A stretch of DNA of 64,000 nucleotides, taken from Canna indica. Lineage: Eukaryota; Streptophyta; Magnoliopsida; Zingiberales; Cannaceae. Every line of letters starts with the position of its first letter. Within the stretch, counting starts at the first letter, position 1. The stretch covers positions 11,794,501-11,858,500 of the forward strand of contig CP136891.1 of the NCBI GenBank assembly GCA_034359265.1, read 5' to 3'. Under the pieces are notes generated by a model. It did not search any database, was not told the DNA's origin, and saw nothing but the letters and a program-made list of their open reading frames with translations. Shown here in pieces: positions 12,112 to 24,190 of this stretch. Made by a program: the position numbers and the translations under genes.

Positions 12112-14700
12112 TCATTGCTCGCCCGGGATGCTCTTGATGATGTCAGAGTCACCTGAGAAGGGTAGGAAAAAATGTTAGACCTGAAGCTCGCAGCATAAGC
12201 AAAAGGATACTTTTAGGATCAAGAGAGCACCAGGATCAATAATGCTGAGGCAGCATACGCGAAAGTATTTTCCACAGGCTGTTCCAAGATCAACATTATC
12301 TGAAGGGCAACAGCAATAGCAAGTAATCAATATAAAAAATGGTGAACCAACTGATCCAGGATCTACATATATATGAACATATATCTAGTTAAACAGTGTA
12401 CACCAATTCATCCAGTAGTCCAGAATTTAAAATCATGTGCCTAATTCCTGAGGCCCATTCTTAGAAAGGCTAACCACAGATGGATCATTATTGATGAAAA
12501 CTATGCTCTCATCTTCTGTTACTTTAGACCTTTTGGTGATTTGTATTGAAGTCTTGAAGAAAAATGGTAATACAAATGAAAGGACCAAAATGGCATAAAA
12601 ATGAAAAATAGAAGAGACAACTTAATATTCCAAGAAAGAAGGCTTCTGCTACAGTAACGTGATAACCTACTTTGCACGAGCAGATAAAAGTAGAGGATGG
12701 ATGTCATCACCAGCCAAAATTCTTCCAACACTTTTTGTACCCAAAACCAAAAACACTTTCACATTCACAAGGACAATATCAGGTTTGACGGACAATTAGT
12801 CAACTCATGAGTCAAATAGTACGAGTATCACTGTTTCTGATCATCCATAGTTACATACTACATTGATTTTGGGATCCACCAGAAGGATAAAGATTCCACT
12901 AGTTCTTTTCAGGTAAAAGTGACACGGAGCTTATAGCAAAGGCTTGAATTAGTTTTTTGGATAATAATATAAGCTTCAACTTTCAACAACTTTCAACAAC
13001 TCACAAGTTAAAATACTGAATATGAAACCAAGAAAAAAACTTAGTCTTATATGTTTGCACTACCAGCTACTACTATAAAGACAAATGGAACATGATCAGA
13101 AGCAGCACATGGTAAAAATACTTACTGCCATTGAAGTGATGGACTCCAACTTTTGCCAGCATTGCATAATATTCAATCTCCGACTTGCGAAGTGGAGGAC
13201 AATTATTAGCAATTATGATCAACTTCCCTGTTTACATTGAAGCAGTGAGATCTCAGCAAATGCAGAAATAGATATCGTATCAGATGTACTGAAAGGAAAT
13301 ACCACAGCACATGGTTTAAACTGCCAAATATCCACAAAGCAATTTTATGGAATAACAAAGTATCAAGATTGTCTGAGTTCAATGTTCAAACATATTGAAG
13401 ATCCAAATTCTGCATTAACAGATGACCTTAGTTAAAAGAACTTGTTAACTTCAATAGCGAAGATTCTAGTATATCGGATGATTGAAACATGAGATCACCC
13501 TCAATATATTTACTGAACTACTATTTATCTTTGGGCAAAAAAGACCACATTGCAAAATTAATAAAAGATGCGCTTGTATGGAAGAACGGTTGTTACATAT
13601 ATAACCTAAGCGGAGGCAAATGTTTGTTTCCCATCAACAGGTAAAGCTTTTAATAGAAGTGATAATGCAAAAGTTAATATACAAAACTATGCCGTAATTA
13701 CAATCTAGAAGCAGAATTAAGTTAAGCAACTCAATATCAAAATCAGCACAATGTTTTCAAGGCAAAGAAGTGCACAACACCAACCCAAATAATAGATACT
13801 TGTATATCTCGCTTCTACTTCTAGTAACTACAGTTAACACAGTAAAGAACACCATGCATGAAATTCCATATAAAATTGCATCATTGCATATATCCAGAGA
13901 TGCATCATTCTATATGAAAACTCAAATCATGTTTCGCCTTCCGAACATTCCCCAGGATTTAAAAAGTAAATCTAGACGAATCAAAGAGGGAAGAAGGCCA
14001 ACTTGATATCGGGAGCCGCATTCATCTCTGAGGCAAGGTGAAAAACCAAAGAGGCAAACTTCGGTCCCATATGACAACCGCATAAAAAAGGAAAAAAAAC
14101 AATTCACATAAAAGTCACACCTTAAACACGATTATCAATTCACGCGACAATTTGGCCCATTTTACAAGCTTTGAGCTAAGGTGGAAGCGGTGATAGGAAA
14201 ACTCAAATCATGTTTAGCCTTCGGCACATTCCCCGGGATTTAGAAAGTAAATCTAGACGAATCAAAGAGGGAAGAAGGCCAACTTGATATCGGGAGCCGT
14301 ATTCATCTCTGAGGCAAGGTGAAAAACCAAAGAGGCAAACTTCGGTCCCATACGACAACCGCGTAAAAAAGGAAAAAAAAACAATTCAGATAAAAGTCAC
14401 ACCTTAAACATAATTATCAAATTCACGCGATTTGGCTCATTTTACAAGCTTTGAGCTAAGGTGGAAGCGGTGATAGGAAATCGCACCTTTGGAGCTGCGG
14501 AGGGATCTAAGAACGGTCTTGTACCCCAGAGTGTACTTGCCGCTCTTCATCACGAGAGCAAGCCTGTTGTTTATGCTCTCAGTGCTCTTCTTCTGCATTA
14601 CAAAATCAACAAAAAGCAACACGAAAATAAGATCCAGAAAAGCTATAAAAATCCATTAAAAAAAGAGAGCTAAATCTACCGTCTTCTTGGTAGGAGCCAT
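12112..14700 (-). CDS. RPL30: 60S ribosomal protein L30 (eL30)
   Basis: Five exons on the minus strand: 14700-14680, 14592-14487, 13227-13126, 12299-12231 and 12152-12112 (stop TGA). Splice phases agree throughout and give 112 residues, the normal plant length. The protein begins [20 protein letters not shown] and carries the L30 hallmarks [50 protein letters not shown] and SIIDPGDSDI. eL30 is a cytosolic large-subunit protein with an L7Ae-like RNA-binding fold near the subunit interface; yeast L30 also represses splicing of its own transcript. The first coding exon encodes only seven residues, common for plant ribosomal genes. Nothing is missing or broken. Intron 13228-14486 holds a 281-bp tandem duplication that reaches to within a few bases of the exon-2 donor. 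Confidence 0.96.
13917..14480. repeat. Tandem duplication (281-bp unit) in an RPL30 intron
   Basis: Copy 1 is 13917-14197 and copy 2 is 14198-14480. Both run from aaaactcaaatcatgttt to gaagcggtgatagg and differ at scattered sites, including a short indel near the end. Copy 2 ends six bases from the GT donor of exon 2 (14486-14485), so the unit carries the original 5' part of the intron. The few differences imply a fairly recent event. Confidence 0.9.
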
Positions 14701-14757
14701 TGGAGAGGAACGGGGTGCAACGACGGACGGAGGAAGAGAGGCAGGTGGCCGCGAAGG

Positions 14758-14788
14758 AAAACCCTAGCGCTTGGAGATTGCATATATA
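14758..14788 (-). promoter_or_regulatory. RPL30 core promoter: telo-box and TATA
   Basis: The plus strand reads aaaccctag at 14758-14766, a telo-box (AAACCCTA), typical near the start sites of plant ribosomal protein genes. A TATATA run lies at 14783-14788, a little farther from the ATG. The order on the minus strand is TATA, telo-box, leader, ATG at 14700, which suits transcription of this gene. Confidence 0.65.
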
Positions 14789-15520
14789 GAAGAAAGTGAT
14801 GAAATCCTGACCGTTGGTTTGTAAGTCGAATGTTTGATGGCTACCATCGCTTGAAAGGCAAAATCTTAGATCGTATCGGTATTTGATAATACTAACAAAC
14901 TAACGAGTCATTCAGCGGATCAATTAAATTATTCATTTAACTTAATTAAATTAATTGCAGTGGACTTTTACATGCTGTAATTATATATTGCAAATTTAGT
15001 TGCTGCAAAGAAAATATTATAAGTTTAATTTCAGCGTACAAATGATAGATTTTTTTCGTTTTCTCTTGCTCACGATAATTTTTTTTCACTCACAATTCTC
15101 ACGACAGTCTCCTCTCACTCGCGATAATCTCCTATTTATAATAACCTTCGTCTTTCTCTCATACGCAAAAGCCTCATATTGCTCACACGGCGTCACTCTT
15201 CCCCTCGCTGACAATAACCTTCCTTTCGTACGCAACAATTTTCATCTCACCCGCAACAATCATGTATTCTCTATTTACAGTCAACCAAATGCTTAGAAAT
15301 AAAGGTTGCAAGTTTATTTGCAGACAACTAGATAGTAGATTGCAATTTCTATACATGTAAATATTTTTCCCAACATTTACATTTACGATGAACCAAATAC
15401 CTCCTAAGTGAAGATAATACTAAGTACCCTCTAGGTAGAACAAGAAAGAAATAAAATAATTTTAAAGTAAAATATTAATTCTCCATGAATGAGTTTGTCG
15501 GTACGAATCTACAAATCATA
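14789..15520. other. Upstream flank of RPL30; no gene recognised
   Basis: Short frames only. Words such as attgcaa and acatg recur in opposite orientations near 14970 and 15345, which may mark the ends of an old MITE, but the ends could not be fixed. Confidence 0.35.
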
Positions 15521-15960
15521 TGTCAGACTGGACCAGTACATTTGGCCTCGATCAGATTAGGCCCATAAGCATCCACACTCAAGTCAAGCCAGACGACTTA
15601 GCTCGAGAGCTCCACCTCCATCATACAAGGATACTCATATCAGCATTAATGACAAATGGATTCGTCATCACGAGCCCAACATCGTCGGGGTCAGTCTCGA
15701 CTCATTCTGAGCAACATCCCTACGAGATTACCGAACGACATCCTCGCCAATCATCCCTCATCATGCACTATATATATACACGACACTCCTCATTTACACG
15801 AGATTCCAATTTCCATTACTCTAATCTTGAACACATTTTTACTCAAGCGTCGAAGTATTTTTTGCAGTTCCCCTGAAGTTGCACATAACTAGGAGATGCA
15901 TCGGACCACATTCAGACAAAAACATTCGGCGCCCATTGTGGCCCGAGTAAAATCTTAGCA
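15521..15960 (+). mobile_element. Gypsy-type LTR with primer-binding site; remnant
   Basis: A candidate LTR of about 404 bp starts TGTCAGACTGG and ends AAAAACA at 15924 (TG...CA ends). A TATA-like ctatatatatac lies inside at about 15768. Directly after it comes ggcgcccattgtggcccga, which matches the primer-binding site and following bases common in plant Gypsy retrotransposons. Only a short, noncoding internal stretch follows, and no second LTR is seen in the window, so this is a truncated element. Open frames reported across 15520-15892 are LTR sequence, not genes. Confidence 0.6.
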
Positions 15961-17818
15961 GTCCCACAATGATTGGTACCACGAGTCAGGCGAATGTCGT
16001 CGCACACAGATAGCAACGCTTCGACTCCGGGTAAGAACATATGCCAATTTCAGAAGAAAAATAAATTATTTTTGAAAAATAAATTAAAATTAAAAAACAA
16101 AATTAATGTTACTTAAATTACAAAATTAAATTACATTACATTACATTAAAGGTAGAAATGATTTTTTTTTCTTAGAAATGAGTAAAAATACTAGTATTTT
16201 TTAATTATTTTTCATTTGTCTAAGAGTAAAAAAATAAGTTTAGGAGTATTTTTACTCCTTTCTAATAGTTTAAAGTTATTTTTCAACTATTTTCATTTAT
16301 TTAAGGATAAAAGTCAATCAAAAAGAATTTAGGAGTATTTTTATCCCATTTTAAATCACCCTTAGCCCTTAAATTTTATCTCTAAACACAAAAAAATATA
16401 AATATATTTGTATTTTCCCCATGTTATTGCAAAAATATGTTGTGTGGACACGTGGTCGGTGGATTGGACCACAAGCTCTCCCGTTTTCCCGGCCACTATT
16501 TAGAATACGCCCGTGGGCATCCAAATTAGACGTGCTCGCCTCAGATAGATTCGAGGAGCTCTCATTGTTCTCTCCCTCTCCTTTCTTCTTTCAATTTGTT
16601 CTCCATTGCTTGGGGAAGAAGAGATTTTGTTAGTTCATAACAGAGGGAAGAGCGCAGAATTGGATGCCAAATGTAGACTTTCTTTCCTCCCTAATTTATG
16701 TTTTGTTGTTGGATATTTTCTTTTTGAAATAAAAATTTGTTCATTTTCGATTTAGGAAGTTCATGCTAATGAGAATGATGCTACATTGTAATGATCTGTA
16801 TATTGGATTTGTTGTCCTCATTTTCCAGTTTAGCGTGCCTGTTCTAGTGATTGATATGGAGAAGGAATTAGACAAAGTATCTGAAATTAGGGATTTTTGA
16901 TGTTTCAACCTTTCGACATGTTTAGGGATCACATGTTCTTTTTTCCGGTGGAAACATTATAACAGAAATCATGATTCTTTTAAGAATTTCGTATGATCTT
17001 TTTTCAAGTGATACATTATTTTCTTTCGCTATGCATCCATTTCTATCTCTTGGTTTGCAGATGTGATGTAGTCTCTTCAGAATTGTAGTGATATTTTTTT
17101 TTGCACATCGATTTCTATGAATGATCTGGACATGATATAACACTTTCGCAATGTTATTAGTTTCAAGTGGAATTGGAATGAAATAGAAGTACTTATTTCA
17201 AAAAATCTGTACTTGGCTTGGTTTTCAAAAATCTCTACTTGGCTTTCGCAATGTACATGATATAACACATTCAGCAACCTTCGCAATGCCTACATATTGT
17301 ACTTGGCTTTCATTTTTCTTTTTCTCTCTTTGGTGTGCGCATTTTCTTATGTGTTAAAGAGTAATTAATGTTCAGGTCGATATGAATTTTAAGATGCTTT
17401 AGAGATTTACCCAACACTATGTTAGATTTAAAATCATAGAAAGGATCTTGCAGATTAATTCTTATTTTTCATAAAGGGACGGGACTCAGGGCCTCCTTAT
17501 CACTTAAAAAAGTGTTTGTCCGAATGCCATTGTTTACTTTTATTAGAAATTTCTTTCATTATGTAGTCATTCTGAAGAAATTTTTTTGCTCGAGTATAAG
17601 AAATAAGTCCCTTCTTCTGTAGTTTATGTAGTCATTCTGTATCCAGAACTTCCATTATTGGTACTTTGCCCTTGAGTTGCTTTTCCTACTGCATCTAATT
17701 AAAGCATCATAGTTAACGTTACTATCTCATTCATTTATCTACAGATTCTCAAAAGGAAAAATAGGAAGGAAGATAAGTGATCGAGGCTGAGGAAGTTGTA
17801 AATAAAGAAGCAGTTCTA
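15961..17818 (+). promoter_or_regulatory. Promoter and intron-containing leader of paralogue A
   Basis: A CT-rich initiator-like tract (ctctccctctcctttcttc) lies near 16569-16590, with TATA-like ataaatatattt upstream at about 16399. A likely 3' splice site (tttatctacag) occurs at about 17745, followed by a purine-rich leader up to the ATG at 17819. The downstream paralogue has the same arrangement of 5' UTR exon, long intron, short purine-rich leader and ATG. The 5' donor was not identified with certainty. Confidence 0.45.
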
Positions 17819-20710
17819 ATGTGCTCGAGAAAGATAATTCGGATATGTGCTTGTTATTATCGTCTCACTCTTGGTGTAGCATGCTGCTTGTTTATTCTCT
17901 ACATGTTCTTCCCTTCTTTATTTTCTCTACTCCTGAATTGCATCCCTATTGTTGTCTGCACAACTCTTCTTCTTGGAGTACTGCTAAGTAATGGTGAACC
18001 GAACATTCCTGCAAATGAAGAAGGTAACAAGTCTGATATTTCCTCAGTTGCGAATGATCCCGGTGCCAAGCATGAGGAAAGGTTCAAAGTCAAGGCTAAT
18101 GTGGGAAGTAGAAGAGCAACTAAGCGATTGGCAGTTAGAACAATTATTTTAGGCGACATCAGGCCTGATGCTAATATAGCTAGTATAGAAGTAGAAGAAA
18201 ATGGGGTCAATCAGGTAGATTCTACTTATGTTTCTTCAAGTTCTTTGCTTGAGGAGGATAACAGTAAGAAGAATTTCATCAAACACAAAGAACATTCTAC
18301 AGAAAAGCCAGCTGACGTTTTGCTACCAGTATGCAAATATACTGGCAGTGGTGAAAAGAATACTACAATTCTTCATGTGGATGGTGATAAAACTAAATTG
18401 GAATTGGACCAAGGTGGTGATTCTTGTTTGGGTTCTCCATGGCATCACATTGATCACAAGGATGCTTCTTCTTCAGTTTCTGAATCTGATGGCTCTAATC
18501 ACTCAATGGCAAATGCTATGCCCGTGCTTGATGAGCTCGACCCACTTGTTTCCAGAGAAAATTTCGATGATGGTTCTGTAGCATCCTCACATAGCAATGC
18601 ATTAGATGATGGTAGCGCGGAGGAAGATGAAATAGAAATTCCAGACGATGAAGATGATGAAGAGGCACAGGACGAGAAAGAAGATGAAAACAAAGTAGTC
18701 GTAGCATGGACTGCAGATGATCAGAGGAATCTTGTGGAGCTTGGCAATTCTGAAATAGAGAGAAACCGCTGGTTGGAGAAGGTAATCGCTAAACGAAAAG
18801 CGAGAAAGATAATTGAGAAGAATTTGATAGATTTGGATGATGATATGGAACAGATACTACAGTCTCATGGTCACCTTCCATCCATTAATGCTCCTAGAAG
18901 GAATCCATTTGATCTCCCCTATGATTCAGATGACTCAGTTCCTGGTTCAGCTCCTTCTGTGCTGCTACCTAGACCAAATCCATTCGATCTTCCTTCTGAG
19001 CAGGCGGATGATGTTGAGGAGAGTCCAAGTCATAGTTCAAGTCACAAAGAGTTTGCTGCAGTGCCACAACGTGATATGTTTGTCAGAAGGCATGAGAGCT
19101 TCAGCATTGGTTCAATCTTTGAGTTAAAGCAAGAGAGACGTGTTTCAAGGTTTAGGCCTTACTTTGTTCCAGAAAAGAGCGAAGCAGAGTATGTGACTTT
19201 TCCTGATCTGCACAGAGAATTAAGTGAAATCAGTGATTCAAAGATGAGTTCTACTCTAGAATCTGAAGCAGTTTCTTCGTCAACTGATCATGAACATGAG
19301 AATGACTTGCATCAAGACAGTGAATCTTCTACTAAAGACAATGCAGAACCTACCGAACAAGAAACTCAAACCATGGAGAACTTCATGTCAGTGAATGTTG
19401 AGAGACTTGAGAGTCAAGTGAACATAGATCATAATGATGATGGAAGTCATCACGACATAGAAACAGAAGATAATATTAGCGAAGATTCAGCAGTAAACTC
19501 ATCCATTTCAGATCCTGAGAGGGCTGAAGAGAAGGATGAAGAATATGAGCCAAGGTCATCTGATCCATCTGTATACTATTCATTACTCTTGAAAACAATG
19601 CAAGTTGCTTTGGCTCAAAAAAGAAAATCTGATCCATCTAAAGCAGAAAAGAACATTCCCAAAACTATAACTTTTGAAACAACATCAGAACTGGGAGAAC
19701 AAACACATACTGGCTCTTCAAAAGGCTCAGCCGGATCTGATGTTGTTTATGCAGAAGAAGAGCATGTTCATTGCAGTCATGAGATAAATGAAGAGTGTAA
19801 GTCAAGTTCCCCCAATAGATCAGAACAAGAAAAGAACAGCCCTGCCATTCTTGCCCCTGAAATAACAGCTGAGCCAGATGCACAAACGCATGGTGACTCC
19901 TCAAAAGGCTCAAGTTCAGGATCTGATGCTGTTAATGTAGAAGAAGAGAATGCTCAAGACAATCATGAGATAAATGAAGAGCGTGAGTCAAGTTCCTCGA
20001 ATCCATCAGAAGAAGAAAAGAATAATCTGAAAACTTTAACAACATCTGAGAAAGAAGAAAAAACACGCGGTGACTTATCAAAAGGCTCAACTGCAGGATC
20101 TGATGCTGTGAACGAGGAAGAAGAACATGTTCATGACAGTCATGTTGTGGAACCTGTTTATGATTCTAGTCCAACGGCAACTGAAAGATCACATTCCAAT
20201 TCAGCACTTGATGAAGCTTCCATGTTCTCTGGTAATGGAACAACTTGTGGCTATGTTCTTGAGCCATTACAGTCCTAAAATGTCATTCTCTTTCATTACC
20301 TCAATGAACCTCATCGTTATGCAGATAAAGGGGGATCACCACCGCCGGGTGTAGCTGAAAGAAATGCTTCATCTGATGGATCAAGAACAGAAGAAAGCCA
20401 GATATCTAACCATTACACTCCCTGGGTTCCACCTCCAAGCCTGGCATTTGTAGAGCAAAATGAATCAGTATCAAGGGAGATATCAATCATCAAGGAACTT
20501 GATGTGATTGGAGATGAATTGTCCAGAGTTCATGAAGATGAGATATCAATCATCAAGGAGGAACTTGATGTGATTGGAGATGAACTGTCCAGGGTTCATG
20601 AAGATTTAGGTAACCCAATTTTGCCTGTTTTACCAGAGGCAGAATTTAGGCAGTGGATGCCTGAACCAAAGTTGTCTTCTGTGGAGATTACATCAAAAGA
20701 AGATAGTTAA
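17819..20710 (+). CDS. Membrane-anchored acidic protein of unknown function, paralogue A (At5g17910/At2g29620-like)
   Basis: Two exons, 17819-20231 and 20325-20710, joined in phase to encode 932 residues. The N-terminus has basic residues then two hydrophobic segments (CCLFILYMFFPSLFSLLLN and IPIVVCTTLLLGVLLS) and the family signature GEPNIP. The rest is acidic, Ser/Glu-rich and probably disordered. Two conserved islands stand out: WTADDQRNLVELGNSEIERN followed by IAKRKARK, and the pair PRRNPFDLPYDSDD / PRPNPFDLPSEQ. Three diverged repeats of about 60 residues (each with SKG..GSD followed by EEE or EEN) lie near the end of exon 1, and exon 2 has a 20-residue tandem duplication. Family members are plant proteins without a known function; membrane anchoring is inferred. 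The ATG at 17819 is the first in frame; the open frame upstream begins with GTG directly after a TAA. Confidence 0.85.
20478..20606 (+). repeat. In-frame tandem duplication in exon 2 of paralogue A
   Basis: The unit encoding EISIIK(E)ELDVIGDELSRV followed by HED occurs twice back to back, 60 and 63 bases per copy, with almost identical DNA. The single extra GAG codon in copy 2 keeps the frame. The near identity suggests a recent slippage or unequal-exchange event. Confidence 0.85.
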
Positions 20711-20991
20711 TCCATTACCGAACTAGGGTATCAAAACATAGATTCTTATTCAACTTCATATTGCATTCATCGTGGCATTTTTCCCGGACCAATGCAAACT
20801 GTAGAATATTAGATCAAAATCATTCGTGTCATTATCTCAATAGTCACAAGCTCATTTTAAGGGTTTTTAAAATCTTTCCTACAACTGAATCAACTAATGA
20901 AAATGCTGTCATGTTTGAAGTCTTTTCTAAAAAGAGAAAATTAGGATTTTTTAATCTTCTTTTTCAATTTTTGAATTATATATATTAATAT

Positions 20992-21480
20992 GGCTTAATT
21001 ATGTTTTTGGTCCTTCCAAAATATCATATTTTTTTCCGTTTAGTCCCTCATTTTAAATTTTTTTCCGTTTAGTCCCTCAAAAATTATTTTCGTTTTCATT
21101 TGGTCCATCCGTTAACTTTTGATGTTAAGTGCCAACATGGAATATTGACATGGACTAAAGAGAGATCAAACAGAAAAAATAAGATATTTTAAGGGATTAG
21201 ATGAAATATATATTTTTTAATAACCTAAAATATAACAATATACATTTTAATAATCTAAAACATAATAATATAAAATTATGTTCTAGTTTATTAAAAAAAA
21301 ATTTCATCTAATCTCCTAAAATATTTTATTTTTTTCGTTTGGTCTCTTAGTCTATGTTAGCATTTCATGTTGGCACTTAATATCAAAAGTTAACGGAGGG
21401 ACCAAACGGAAAGTTTTTAAAAATGAGGGATCAAACGAAAAAAATATAATATTTTAGGGGACAAAAAACATAATCAAGCC
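20992..21480. mobile_element. Mutator-like MITE with exact 9-bp target-site duplication
   Basis: The ends are ggcttaattatgtttttggt and, on the minus strand, ggcttgattatgttttttgt, forming terminal inverted repeats of about 140 bp. Direct repeats TATTAATAT flank the element at 20983-20991 and 21481-21489. A 9-bp duplication with long inverted repeats is the mark of Mutator-type transposition. The 489-bp element has no coding capacity and sits just beyond the 3' end of paralogue A. Confidence 0.88.
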
Positions 21481-21489
21481 TATTAATAT

Positions 21490-24190
21490 ATATACATATT
21501 AACAAAGTTAGAGCGGAGTCAATTGCAGTGGGGTTGAGTTAAATTTTTTAGTTTCTTTAATATTTTTCTAGATATTCCTTTTTGTGTTTTTTTAAAAAAA
21601 TAAGAGTTTGGTCATTTTAGTTCCTATCTTTAGATTTTTGAAATAGAAAATCCAATGCACAGCTTGAGATACCAATTTCAAAAACTAAAAACTGAAATAA
21701 GAACAAAAGATCTTCAAGAGTTGCGGTGATGTAATTTTCAGACCCGTTGAATATGATGGAAATAATGTCTTCATTCAGATTGAGTCTCATTACATTCAAT
21801 TTATGGGGTGGTCATTCACATCGTTATATAAAAATATAAATTATTAAAAAGAACATATGACGAAACAGGATGCCATTAATAATGTCTTTTATTTCTCATG
21901 TTAACCAAATGAATGTTTTTACAAAAAAAAATATATATTCTTCCATGTAATGACTTTAAAATTCATAAAATAATGAATATAAAACTTATTGAATATTTTT
22001 TATAATCATCTTAATCATTTTTATAGTTGAGAATTATAGAAACAGATTAATTAAAAATAAATCATATTCAATAAATGATAAAAACCAACGAAAAATATTA
22101 ACGTATGATGGAAGTACCAATATAAAAATTCGACATAGCAACCGATATTTTTGTCTTTTGAGATAAATGCTTAAATATCATGTTACTTTATTGTAATAAA
22201 TGAAAACTAAAATTGCAAAAAAAAAGGGTCTCTTGAACAAATTGCCTCTTTTTATTAAATGTTTTCTTTAGCTTTTTCTTTTCTCTTCTTTTTATTATTT
22301 TCCTTTTCTTTTGCTACTTGACTAGTGTAGATGCTTTCAATATTGAGAAAGTAAATAAAGAAATACATCTGATTGAGTGTAAAAGGGCATTATAATGACA
22401 ATTTTATCCCTGAGTATAATTGTTCAACAACTAATCTAATGTTTGATAAGTCCAATTCGAGCTTACTAGAATCTTAAATTGATTCTTAATAAGGTTTTTG
22501 TTTTTATTTTTAAAAATGCTATTCGTTTTCAATTAATTTATATATATATTAATTTAGTAAAATTTTAGTTAAAACCCCAAATTAAAAAAAAAACATGCCA
22601 CTAAATAGTTTAATTCTTTAGGTGTCATTTAGTTCAAGCATGAAGTAAGTTCTTTCTATAGATTGTATTTTCCATTAATTTAATTTCCTTACATACTAAT
22701 TGGAAAATGCTAAAAACACATTTGGTTAATAGCGAGCGACTTAGAAATTTGCATGAATTAACTTCATATATTTTGTTCGTTCAATTATTACTTCATATGG
22801 ATTAGACTTAAAATGACTAATATGCCCTTCATTTATAATAATTATACTAATTACAACAATATCATATGAATACAATATGAAATTATAATTATATATATTG
22901 CAATATTTTTTTGTAATATAAATAACACTTTTCTGTTTACAATTTCAAATTTTATTGTATAATATAATAGATGTTAGTATATATTTTAATACATCTTAGT
23001 TATACAATACAAATTAATTAATAAAAATTATAATCACAATTTTCTAAATATATAATTTTGTTCTTTTAAAAAACGAAGTCAAACTTATTTAGAATGCCGT
23101 ATTATTTGTCGCGTGCATGCTTTTCATGTTTTATGATGAAGAAATAAAATTTTCTTTATTTTTATCAGTCAAATGATAAAAAAATTATTTCTATAAAATT
23201 ATATTTACCAAACAATTTATTGTGAATCAAATGATTATAGTTTTCAGCGTCAGTTACACCTTCCACCGTTAACCACTTCAAATAAAAAAGAATTAAAAAA
23301 ATCATTTTAGGCATATATATAATAATTTTATAACATATTAATTACAAAGCATAAATATACATGATAATATACGCACAAAATTTATATATAGACACAAAAG
23401 TAATCGCATAAAATACTACAACTAGAGATTGAATTCATAATCCATTAACAATATACTCAAATATCTCTTAGATTTGCAATCCACAATGCTCTTCCACCCT
23501 TTATCGTGGAAATTGACAAATTTTTTTTGATGGATGTACTTAATAATGACTTACAAATCCGGTCCATCTCTTATTTTGTCTCTGATGTTTTGTTGTCCGA
23601 TAATATATGTAATATGGTTAATTTATTATTATTATTATTATCGAGAAACAAATAAAGTTGTTATAACAAATAAAATAAAATTATATAAGGATGAATTAAT
23701 TTGATCCTCCATCCACCCAGGAGTTGGAGGCTATTCTGGCGGAAGACATTTTGGGACACGACTCTCGCCGGCTAATAATACAAGTATCCTAATTTTTGGC
23801 AAAAAAAAAATAAGTTACCAGTGGATCAACCATTTTAGACATATTTACCCACCAAATTAAATTAAATTTGAGGCCAGAATATTTATTTTACACTAACGCA
23901 ACAATTTGTTGTGATTGAAATAATTTATAAAAAAGAATTACAGAATAAATGATAATACCAATAAATTCTATTTAATTGTTTTTTAAATAAGCGTCAAATA
24001 TGGTAATATGCGGCCGCCTCGCTTTTTGTCCAACGGTAAAGACCGGAGGCTTACGAGAGGCTTTTCGCCGGTGTCGCTATCCACCGGCCGCACTGGTTGC
24101 GGCCATGGCGGCGAGGACGGTGTTCGGGCAAATGACTGGTTTATCCTTTACTTCTCGCGCACCATCACTCCGTACTTTTTTTTTTCTGCG
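21490..24190. other. AT-rich intergenic DNA between the paralogues
   Basis: Very AT-rich with no gene recognised. A dispersed repeat lies at 22712-22890, and an abrupt GC-rich patch at 24005-24175 stands out. The latter has an ATG-initiated frame (MAARTVFGQMT...) of only 35 residues, which I do not accept as a gene. Confidence 0.45.
22712..22890 (+). repeat. Dispersed repeat, copy 1 (relative at 57003)
   Basis: The sequence aaaaacacatttggtt, then atgaattaacttc, then gacttaaaatgact recurs in the same order and spacing at 57003-57190. Roughly three quarters of positions appear shared by eye. Probably part of a MITE family whose ends I could not fix. Confidence 0.6.

Noticed and set aside
15520..15892. 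Open frames of 118 and 78 codons
   Set aside because: They lie entirely within the proposed LTR, which has TG...CA ends and is followed by a Gypsy-type primer-binding site.
17899..18210. Minus-strand and alternative-frame ORFs across the two acidic-protein genes
   Set aside because: These are shadows of Ser/Glu-rich coding sequence (GAA/GAT-rich) read in other frames.
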